A stretch of 64,000 nt of DNA from Pristionchus mayeri (lineage: Eukaryota > Nematoda > Chromadorea > Rhabditida > Neodiplogasteridae). Shown piece after piece: positions 46,881 through 56,970 of the stretch. Position numbers and translations under genes: made by a program. Under the pieces are notes generated by a model. It worked only from the letters and a program-made list of their open reading frames with translations. It was not told where the DNA came from and did not search any database. Numbering within the stretch: position 1 is the stretch's first letter; each line of letters begins with the position of its first letter. Location: the NCBI GenBank assembly GCA_036245805.1, contig BTRK01000004.1, forward strand, positions 6,014,001 through 6,078,000, read 5' to 3'.

Positions 46881-48619
46881 ATGAATTACTCGGAACTTGA
46901 TTTAGAATTCGAAAAGGATCTTGTTCGGATTCAACATATTTGTGGTAGGAAACATTATTTTTGTTATATTTTCAGCAATGTATTGATTCTGTTCTCACCC
47001 TTGTCATGACGTTTACACGAGCTCATTTAAGGATTTACTTTGCTTGTTTTGAACAGTTATATTATTGTGATCATATTGATGGATGGCGACATGCGAAACA
47101 AACATTACCGCAAGTACCTTTGTTGGGTTCAGGTAACATTGTATTATCATATTTTCGTATTTGCGTACCGATAATTTGCCAGTTATCATCGATAATTTCA
47201 GTTATCATCGCTCACATTTGACACTTTCTCCGACTTGTACGCGCCTATAGTACTGTCGCACCGAGGTGTATGGTATTCTGACTCGTTACTGTCGAACGTC
47301 ATTGGAATTTGGAGTTTCTATGTTATAATCTTCGCCTTTCCTCACTCTAAAATATGACTTCAGATAATCGAATTTGTGTTGCTCGGCGAAGTTCTTTTAT
47401 CATATTTCGCATGTGTGTATTATCGCAGAGGAGTAAGATTCTTTATCGAGACATATGAACCGATCGAGATCCGCCGCAGCCCATCATTTTTCATATCTTT
47501 GTCTTTCACATTATATCAAAGGCAGCAAAAGCGAACGGATTTTAATCAAAAAATATATATAAATATTCCGAAGTTAGATTTATTGCATCGTAAAATTCAG
47601 ATTATTCTGGGTCCCAGCGGAAGATTCAACTTGATCGGTTGGAAGAGATCCGCGCTATTTCTGTGCCTCCATGCATACGCGCTTATAGCAGTCATCGGGA
47701 TGACTTATTTCTCTTATAAATCTGTTCAAGCTGCCGAGGTTAGTTTCCATTTTGTACTAATTTCTAGATCAATATCTGCCAGGAATTACTGCCTTCAGAG
47801 CTGAACTGGGTACGGAGCAAAATCACGTACATGTTCATTACCCCAGATGAGAACTGGCGCAACGCGCTCATTGGTAAGCCACAGAGTTCGATATTCAGTA
47901 CATTCATTAAACATACTCTCTCGTCCCAAAACTGGTATAGATAGTATGTGAATTGTGCTTTATTCTTTCAATTCTATTTTAATAAGTTCTGCAACAAAAT
48001 AATAATATGTATTTCGGAAATTTCAGTTGTAACTCCGATCGCGGATAGTATCATACTCGCAGTGATTTTCATGCTGGTACAGCTCGTTCGCGAGGTCAAG
48101 AAAGTGAATAATTGGGCAAGCTCAGCGACGAAAAAGTGGAAACTTTGAATTAAAACGATACTAATGAGTTTAAAAAAAGACATCAACGTCTTGCCGTCCG
48201 TTCTCTCATCCTTCAAGTACGAAATATGATTACGAATTCGGGGGTTTCACTTTGTTCCAGGGAAGCGTCCCGTCTCTGTTATACTTAGTACCTCTCTATG
48301 CCAATAGTTGCCTTCAATTCGCTCCCACTCTATTTGACGTGGGAGTGGACTTCAATCGATTCGGTTAGTTTCTTTAAAGCACATAGATGCTAATGAACTT
48401 CTAAACATACTTAATTTAAAACTTTCAAAAAGTTTATAGCGACAGTTCTATCACCGATTCTCTGGATAATTCTCACGAAGCACACGATTGCCAGTTCTTT
48501 CGTTATTCTATATTGCTCCCCTTCATATCGCAAGAGAATTGCCTCGGCTGTCATTCCTTATCAAGATTTGCTTTCGCAATTGAGTGAAACAACGAGAATA
48601 GGCGAAAGGACACGCTAAT
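46881..48619 (+). pseudogene. Srh/Sri-like chemoreceptor D
   Basis: MNYSELDLEFEKDLV at 46881 is a possible start. Then RNKHYRKYLCWVQ before a donor near 47136, a TM3-type piece LTFDTFSDLYAPIV (~47210), IIEFVLLGEVLLSYFACVYYRR (47365 on), KRSALFLCLHAYALIAVIGMTYF (~47640), INICQELLPSELNWV (~47773), VTPIADSIILAVIFMLVQLV (~48028), GSVPSLLYLVPLYANSC (48262 on, TM6), and ATVLSPILWIILTKHTIASS with CSPSYRKRIASAV (TM7 and tail), stopping ~48619. The first two segments are not in a single frame, so it may be dead at the 5' end. Confidence 0.55.
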
Positions 48620-49930
48620 ATACGACGGCTCAATTGTATCGTTTTTCACAATACTTATTGCTACAACGGAGTAGGGTAGGATTAATGTTCTATGGCTCTC
48701 TTCATTCACTGATCATATCTGCCAGAGAGTGTAAATGAAGATTTCCACCGAAACGAACCCCAATAAGGAGATCATGCATTCCAAACGAATTTTTTTAATG
48801 CTTGGCATTGTGCTCATGTTGCTAAAATTTAGGTGTGATAATAACAATTTTAACATTTGGATTTTCAATGCGCATACACATTCCAATCCCTTGGCGACGC
48901 CCGTTCGTGTGTCAACAATCACAGATTTTGGATAGTATGAATTTTTACTACGTAATACCACACAGTGGCACTAGGTCGTATGCGAACTTTCACTTCAAGC
49001 CGCCATTGAGATATCAAGGACATCTAATCCGGCCTAGTGTCCACACAGGATAGGCAATTCTAAATGGAGCAGTGTGCATTATAGTTCTTGATTCAATGAC
49101 ACCGCCGCGGGAACCCGCGAATAGAAGAATGCAATGGAGAGTGTTCTCGGACGATTCTTAAAAAAATACAGGGGCTGTTTTCATGATGACCCTTTGCATA
49201 TGCGATGCTTATGCGAAACCACTGAAATCACGGGTCTTATGCTAGCAGTTAATCTGCCACAATATTTTCCAAGTCAATTATTCACATTGTGTATAGATTT
49301 GGGAACGCTTTTCCATATTTCTCCTTGGGCTCAATGAGATACCAATCCAGTAAATCCCCTGCACATGTTCGCACATGTTCTTAGCTTGTAATCTTTTATA
49401 GTCACCCTGCTGTTCGAACCACGCCTCTTCGGTGGGTGGTCACTCTGGCTTAACGAGATCGTCTTAAATATTTTCCTCCCTGGTATAGCATTGTCAATGG
49501 AATAATACAAAAAACATCTGCCACATGTTGTTTGGCGCCATATTATTACGAATTCCTTGGTGAATTCTCTGAAAATATACAATTTATTGTAACAGTTAAT
49601 GTGTGTCAGGTGATAGAATAGAGGTTCGATTTCTTCGTGAAAGATGATGAATTCATCTCATCTTCTCTACGCGTACCACCTCGACCGGGACTACGTGTTG
49701 CCATTCATGCATGTGTGAGCAATCTTTAATCATTAAGCGTAGGTATTGGGAGCTAGGCCGGATGATAAATATGTCGTAATGTCCAATTGATATCTCAAAT
49801 TTGGAATGACGCGATAGTTTTTCATCTGACCTAGCGCCAAATTGTTGACGTGCCCCAGCGTACACTATTGATGACAAGCACAACACGATATGCGTGATTT
49901 AGCTTCCAACCTGCCTATGGTCTAGCGGTT
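48620..49930. other. Intergenic between receptors D and E
   Basis: An open frame at 49134-49337 (MESVLGRFLKKY) matches no family I know. No repeat recognised. Confidence 0.35.
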
Positions 49931-50135
49931 CTTCCAATGCATTGCATCGCTTTCTTTCTTCTTATTCGTCATACTCGAACCTGGTCAATGAGCATCAAAG
50001 TCGGATATCATCTAACCCAGGTACAGGCAATGGAGATAATGGTGCTCTCGAGAGTAAGCACGAGGGAGAACACTGCGAGGACAGTATCAACATGTTTGCA
50101 TTTTTTGGAGTTCTTGTTATTCTTTTTGCATACAA

Positions 50136-51957
50136 TTGAAATATACACATGTCAATGGTAAAATGATCAGAAAGCGAATTATTCAGCTGATAATGTTCGC
50201 TCACGACATGTGGACGTGCTTCTTCTACCGGGGTTACGAATTCCTTCCAAATCCAATTGCAATGTGCATTGGCCCCGCATGCAGGTGGATCGGTCCTCAT
50301 AACTCCATGGTAAGTAGAGGCGGTACCATGGTGGCTTCATTGTATATGTTATATACTCTTTATATACTCGCTTTATATATTTTGCTTTATATACTTTATA
50401 TATTTTATATACTCGCTCTCAACTATTCTAGTCGAGAGAGTGCGTGCAGAGATGGTGGCCCGAATTTCGAACTGTAATGGTGAGATTTCAAGAGATCGAC
50501 GTAGTAAAAAAGAAAAAAATCAGCCAATGAATAAGGAAAAATGCAAAAGGTTGCTATAAATATACACATCTGCATATAAGGGGAACATGTAACGTCTTCC
50601 TAGATGCTAGCACGAGTGTTTCGGTAGATTTTTTGTATAAAATCGAACCATAGTAGTCTGTCAGACATTAGTAAATGTTCATGCAGTCGAGCACATTTTC
50701 ATGATTCATGCCGTCACATTTTTCCAATTCTGGCTGTTTATGATGCATCAGCAAGTGGCTGTGCTTAGCAAGACTTATCTACTGAATAGATGGCGAGATG
50801 AGACGTTTAGAAAACGTAATCATCAGATCAAGGAAGAAGATATGTTTCGTACTCTTCATATATTCCCTGTTATGGGCCAACGGAATCACTGCCATGCTAA
50901 CCATGTATGATGTGCCGAACGGGAATGATATTCTAAAAGTATGGGCATATGTGTTCGCAAAAATTCGAAACACATTTTTCAGAGACAGCAGTTGAACTGG
51001 GCGAGGACCATAGAAGGCGCTCATCTCATGATCTATGGCGAAGTGGGATACTGTGGCGCGTACAGATACGGTAGGCAACGAATAACAAGGAACAATCACC
51101 ATATTTTTTGTCCTGATGGGATCAATTGCGCGAAGCGAAACAATATCAAATGGTCTATGAACACCTTATAAAGATTTACATGATTATTGCTACCGTATTC
51201 GTACTGGCTCCTATTCGGTACTTTCTTAATAGCAGTTCAATTCGTTTGCTGCAAAAACAAGTGAGAATATCTTTTGTATAACTTTTCTATATCTTTTGAT
51301 GTGACGACCTAACATTCACAGATTGCTTTGAGTTCCCAAGCTATAAACATGAAGAAGAAATACATATCTGTGCTCATCAAACAGGTAATACGTTCAACAG
51401 GAGTGAACTCTTATAAATGGAGACCATGGTGCTCTATTTTTCTTATCTGTGTTCAATTAAAATGCAATACGAATAGAGTTCATAATATTATGTTTAGTCG
51501 GCAATACTCTCGCTGTTCTATGTGTACCCTGTCGTGCTCCCGCTAATCGCCTACAATTTCCAAATTGCATTTCTTCCGGATTTCATCTTGCCATTTGTGC
51601 GAATTGCCGGGGTACGTTTTAGCATTTTTTGTGACTCGTCGATGCTCAACACGCAATAGGAAAGTATGATTGCAGATTTTATACATGCTTCAGTCGATTC
51701 CGCAATTTTTTGCGTACTTCTATCAGTTAATAAATCTTTCCGTGAAGTAAGAATCAGTCTTACATTGCTATGTGTGAAAATTTCGTTATCAGGTGCTCAA
51801 AAGCCTACTTTTCCTGAATGCGCACACATCCAAGTCTTCTTCTGCTTTGCCTACAATATGGACCACACACATTTGAGCAATGCACTTTTTCAGGAAAACA
51901 TGTTTAAATTACGAAATATTTCATTTATTGTACGTGTATGATATGCTTGACGAGCCT
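50136..51957 (+). CDS. Srh/Sri-like chemoreceptor E, 5' end uncertain
   Basis: Exon 50136-50309 holds KRIIQLIMFAHDMWTCFFY and PNPIAMCIGPACRWIG (TM3, D-x-W ... P ... G) with donor GTAAGT. Next: IHAVTFFQFWLFMMHQQVAVL (~50700), YSLLWANGITAMLTMYDVPN (~50860), RQQLNWARTIEGAHLMIYGE (~50983), KIYMIIATVFVLAPIRYFL (~51170), ALSSQAINMKKKYISVLIKQ (~51324), SAILSLFYVYPVVLPLIAYN (~51500, TM6), FIHASVDSAIFCVLLSVNKSF (~51678, TM7). Exon 1 would be 49950-50135 (FAFFGVLVILFAYN), but it joins with a 1-nt slip. An intron near 50340-50430 is a TATATAC-rich simple repeat. Confidence 0.6.
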
Positions 51958-52174
51958 TTGTAATACTCGACGTGTAGAACCATTACGTTTAAACAGATTT
52001 TGAAGTTAACGTTAAGTTGCACTGATTGATCCCGATCAATCAATTATCGCAATATTGATTGATGACATCTGCGTTTTCCACGATATTGTCTCCGTTGATG
52101 CAGTATTATGGCGACGACAGATCACGGAAATAATGCCATCCCTTGAGAATTTGATATTAGGATAACGATATTAA

Positions 52175-52418
52175 AGGAGGAGTAAACTCAAAATTCACTT
52201 TTTGAAGCTATCATATGCGCTGCCTAGAGCTCCACAACGATAAGAAGCTCCGAAATTTTCACATTGATATATCTATTCCGAACAGAGGTATAGCTAGTTG
52301 GCTGGGAGCCAGACCAGGGAAAGCTCAGGGAAGGGGCGAGATAGAACGCGACTTGAAGAGAGTGCGTCCCTAAGTGAAACATATTCCAACCGGGCGCGCG
52401 TTTGCATTTACTCCTCCT
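52175..52418. mobile_element. TTAA-flanked 244-bp MITE (piggyBac-like)
   Basis: Terminal repeats AGGAGGAGTAAACTCAAA and TTTGCATTTACTCCTCCT flank a non-coding interior, with TTAA at 52171-52174 and 52419-52422. The TTAA target is the signature of the piggyBac superfamily. It lies 18 bp inside the intron that follows the TM7 exon of the str gene. Confidence 0.85.
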
Positions 52419-52436
52419 TTAATTGTTTTCACGCAC

Positions 52437-54052
52437 CTGTAGTCCTTGATCAAAATGATGACGACTATTGCGTCCCACGCCTACAGGCTATGATTATGTT
52501 TTTGCGAATTATTTCAAAAACCTACGGGGAAGAAAGACGTCAAGAAGGTGCTGTTGTTAGCAATTTGGAGAGTGTCATCGATGTTGAAGAAAGGGAAGAG
52601 AATCGCACAACCGAATGGAATGTACACGAAGACCACAGGTACAACTGTCTACAATTTTCATTTACAATTAGGCTTCGTATCAGCCATGTACTCTATTCAT
52701 TTCATATTTCGATTTTGAACTCGAAATTTGCGGTGTTCTATTCGTAATGAGGCCCAGCTCACGAAAGAGACGCATATCCATACTATTTCATGTTAATCCT
52801 GATTGTTACTATTCCAGCCAACCAACCTGCGCGAATAGTGCTCTTAGAATTTTGATCTGCAAGCGTTTGAAGTCGAAGGAGAAAGTCTTCGCTTTTCTGA
52901 TTTCCGCAAATGTATGAGTCGCCAGGTAGATGGCGATGGCGATATTGGCGCACATGATACTCATGCCACCCAATAAAACTAGTGATTGCTTGAGGTTTAG
53001 CTGATTGTCTTTCTGAAAGAAAACACACATTTTCGAGCATTCCTCTCTAAACTTTACCCAGTGGTGCATCACGCGAAAGCCAGTGATTGTCTCGTTGAAT
53101 CTGGCGAAAATGCGGTCTTGAACGTAATGCGATTCATCCGACTCGCATTCATACGCAAGGAAAGCCCTGAATTATGATCACTATCATTTATGATTACCCG
53201 TCAGATAATGTGATAGGTTGTAAACAATCATTCTTCGACCCCAAAAAGCTTAGTTTTCTCGTGGTAAAATCTTCGATCGCCTTTTAGACTTGCATCTCGG
53301 GAGAACACTGATATGCCAGTGTCAATTTGGGCGGATTCAGTCTGTAGTGCCCACCTTTCACCAGACCTATCTGCCTTTCTCGGAAAGGTCTCATGGAAGG
53401 TCTCATAAACGCTCACCAAGAGCACCACTGAGCAACAGGATAAATTGACAGAACTGACACAAATCGGATTCTAGTGAATAGTAGCAAGTTTTCAGGTCTG
53501 CAAGGTTGATTACTTAGAATTGCCTCATCATCCATATATATCGTAATTTCCATACGTATTCCTACCGTTTGACAGCCCAGTATCGATGAAGAAAGTTAAT
53601 GTTTGTAAGCGCGAATGGGACAGAGAAGAAGCATACGCAGATCGACGCCAGCCACAGAAAGTCTTGTTGTTTACATGTTGGCGCGAGTGCTCACAGTATT
53701 CTCGCGGAACCTGTCCGAATAGATGACGAATAGACTGTCAATGTTGAACAATTTCTGCAAATATACTTCTTCCATAACAATATGATGTGAAACAATAGAA
53801 AAAAAATAATATTTAAAAAACCGGTCGAATGATTGCATGAATAACAGTCAGGAACAGATCGCAGGCAGCAAAAATCATCAATAAATACTTGTACGTTCCC
53901 AAGGTTTGCTTGCCGAATCGCAAACTGAGAAAAATGAGCAAAGAATTAGCAATAATACTCGTTGCTGAAAAGTGATTTTACAATTGTGGTCATAAGCGAG
54001 GTTTTTAAATCGTACTCATATTGAAGTGCTCCAAAATATGGACCATTGCCAT
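52437..54052 (-). CDS. Str-class chemoreceptor with one or two frame slips
   Basis: Start MAMVHILEHFNM at 54052 (exon 54052-54016). Exon 53965-53822 gives ...LLIFLSLRFGKQTLGTYKYLLMIFAACDLF, the N-x-L-L-I ... G-x-Y-K-Y-L-L core of Str receptors; a TTTT run at ~53938-53945 shifts the frame relative to the N-terminal part. Next SLFVIYSDRFREN (~53750), then, one base out of frame, DFLWLASICVCFFSVPFALTNINFLHRYWAVKR (TM3), an exon at ~53170-53065 (AYECESDESHYVQDRIF), KQSLVLLGGMSIMCANI with FDFKRLQIKILRALFAQ (~53030-52825), VVPVVFVYIPFGCAILFPFF (TM6) and WDAIVVIILIKDYR (TM7, exon end 52437). A C-terminal exon beyond the MITE was not identified. Confidence 0.7.
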
Positions 54053-55517
54053 TGCTGTAGAAGAAGCAGCTGCTGAATGTGGTGAGAAAATACGAATGAT
54101 GGCGCTCGATTCAGCCCCGCGGGAGTTAATCGTCCCGTTCTAATAAGTTTGTTTTCTTTCTTCGTTTCACTTTTTTCACTTAATGCATGAATTGGTGGTG
54201 AATTGCGTTAAGCGATCGAAATATGAATAATAATAAATAGATATTGTAATAAGTAAAGGAACATATTCACGTGTTTTAAAGCTCTCAAGAGCTTGAAATT
54301 TTGAGCCAAGTGTCAGTCACATGAAAAAACCTCACGATCACTCTTCGGTCTTAATAGTAAATTGGCCAGGTGAAGCCGATTTTTCCATTTGCGAAGCAGC
54401 TGCCCTGCACGATACCCGATTCCATTAACTTGGTGGATACGGTATTTGGTGGTACTGTACTATTGATTGGATACGGTACCTAGTCTTGGCCTGCCATTGA
54501 CTCAGTCTGGAGGAGAGAGGCGAGTCGAGGTCAGCGGTGATTGACATATCTAAGTGTCATGCGAGCAGAAGGGTGTTGAATTCTCGTTATTGCTCGATTT
54601 CCTTTTGACCAAGTGCAAAACTATTCGGATCAGAAATGCTTATGAGCCAGATTCTCTAGGAATCGAACACAATGTAGCACTGCCTTTTTACGAAAACTTG
54701 TGCAAAGGGGTTATCGAGGGTGTAAATCGAACTAGATTTCATCCTCGAGCATCCTGATTAACGGCAAACAGAGGGGGAAGGTTCAAGAAAACAGCTCGTT
54801 GAATCGATGATCTTGGCTGGCATATTTCGTGAATGTTTGCTCATCTGGAATCACTAAAACGACTAAACTATTGTAATACTCTTTGCATAATTGTGTCATA
54901 CCTCTAGAAGGAGCTACACGAATATTTATACAAATGTGTATGTGACCGTAAAAATCATCGTTTTCTTGAATTCACATGTATTTAGCAACATTTCGCGCAT
55001 GTCAGACTGCTGAGAGAGGGAGTGTGCGTATGTCCCTCGAATGCATGGTATTTGCACAACCTGTATAGAGACCATGAAAGCATCATAGCTCGAATCCTCT
55101 TGATTGCTTTTCATACGTTTTCCTAGATTTCCTAGATTTCCTAGATTATAGTGTTTTCCTAGATCATTTCCATAACCCAGCTTTGATTTTCGTTATTTTC
55201 CTTGTGTTTTCCTAGATTAGTTCAATAGCCCAGCTTTGATTTTCTTTATTTTCAATTTATATATGTTCAGGTTGATCGATTTACACTCGATCACATGTGT
55301 AGTCGTAACGACTCCTATATAAATGTGAAAATATGCACATTTATTAAAACAGTAAGTGTGACTCGTTATAACTTGGCAACTTCTTCATTTTTTCAGGTTC
55401 AAAATACTATTAGCAATTCTTTCTTCGGATATGCAGATTCAGTTCTACCTAGTCGTTCCGTTCGTGAAGATGACGATAAATGTTTTATGTTTCCACAATA
55501 ACACTCCGCCGCGTCTT
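54053..55517. other. Intergenic with a possible receptor fragment
   Basis: 54420-54490 carries GATACGGTATTTGG ... GATACGGTACC, related to foldback VI. 55110-55260 has an imperfect TTTTCCTAGATT repeat. 55275-55500 has two short spliced open pieces (acceptors at 55277 and 55397; the second reads IQFYLVVPFVKMTINVLCF in one frame), perhaps a receptor remnant. Nothing else supported. Confidence 0.35.
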
Positions 55518-55915
55518 CCAAGTAGACTTTGCTAAACAAGAGGCGAGAGGCTCTCGGCGAAATCATTCCACAAAAATTCCACATTTCACAAAATCGAGAA
55601 CTCTCACGACGCATTCAGATTAGTCTATATCGGCGAGAGTCGATAGGTGCCGCGAAAGACACGCTCATTTCTCCTTCTCAAGAAGTCGAGAGCTGCGAAC
55701 GCGCGAAAGAATTGAGATATGTTTCAAAATTAATGGTTAAACCGTTCTCGATTTCGTGAAACAACGACAACTCTCTCGCGAGCTCTCGCTTCTTGAGTGA
55801 GAGGCAAAAAGAGATTGACCAGCCTCTCGTTCGAATAGACCGAAATGCGAGAGATCTCAAACGAAAGTGAGTGAGAGTTTCGAGGAACTTCTGTCCTTTA
55901 GCAAAGTCTACTTCC
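55518..55915. mobile_element. Foldback MITE, ~400 bp
   Basis: AAGTAGACTTTGCTAAA at the left and TTTAGCAAAGTCTACTT at the right are perfect inverted ends. The interior is rich in CGAGAG/CTCTCG and also pairs partly (GAGAACTCTC against GAGAGTT). No coding content is supported. Confidence 0.85.
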
Positions 55916-56199
55916 CACTTCCGTGTAATTATAATTTTGAGAGATTCATTATCCAAGAATTAACTCACCTTGAATTATTCCTTGTGTGTTTTAGCTGCCT
56001 ATTATAAGTGATCGAGGTTGATTGAATACTACCTCCTACCTCAGAAAAGTAGAATTTATGACGCGATAAAATTGCGCGGTATAAACACGGCAAACTTGTT
56101 TATGCCGTGTAAATAGTCACCTTAGCACATTGAAATGCAACATGTTTGCAGCGGGTTCTTGGCTCTCATTGTGTACATGATACCCTGAATGAGAAGGGA

Positions 56200-56410
56200 T
56201 GCATCCGATCGTGTTTCGATTTCTCCTTATCACTTTCCTTCTTCTTGCCGTCTTCGTTTTGTAAGTTTACATTTTTCGAATATATAATATTTTAAATGTA
56301 TTAAAATATTGGCAAAGTACTACTTTTAGACACTCAACGGGAGATTTGGCGATTGGTCGGCAGTCCACCTCCGAACTCGATTCGACTCAATTTATGAACC
56401 CCTTTAAAGG
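56200..56410 (+). CDS. N-terminal exons of a small membrane or secreted protein
   Basis: Exon 1 starts MHPIVFRFLLITFLLLAVFVL at ~56200, an uncleaved signal anchor or signal peptide, with a GTAAGT donor at ~56261. An exon from 56330 (acceptor TTTTAG) continues in phase: HSTGDLAIGRQSTSELDSTQF to a donor near 56409. No downstream exon was identified, so family and length are unknown. A type II membrane enzyme such as a glycosyltransferase would begin this way, but nothing proves it. Confidence 0.4.
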
Positions 56411-56970
56411 TAGTCGGCGGTCAAAAATGATTGCATTCCATATTATTTATCTCCCCAGTATGATACGAAAACACTATAAAAAAATTTAAAAATAATTAAA
56501 TTTAAGCAGGAAAAAGTAAAAATAAGTGACGATTACGGTAGGCAGAGGATCGGCAAAACCCCGCCTCCTTGCTAAATAAAGCAAAAAAAAGTCACTTTTA
56601 CGTAGTTTAGCAAATTCGCCTATTATGCAGACTGCGCGTCCGGCTCCGAGGCACCGGCTGCGGTAAGGGGATGCTATCGATCTTTTTTCCTAGGGAATGC
56701 GCTTTCAAATTTCCATAAATTTTGTTGTAAGTAGGCGTCTGGTTTACGGGTTCTCTAGTTATGAATACTTGGGTGCTTAGTTACAGTTCCTTCGAGTGCT
56801 TGTGCGCATCAATTCTTTTCACCCTCATATTTTCAGTTCAAGTTACGTATTTCGACATGCTTATCCCATTTTTGTGCATTTTCTTTGTAAAAAACGTGAT
56901 TACCAGGTTCTTTATGATCAGTCGTGCATAAATCCGTCGTATTTTATCAACCATATCGTTTAGAATACGC

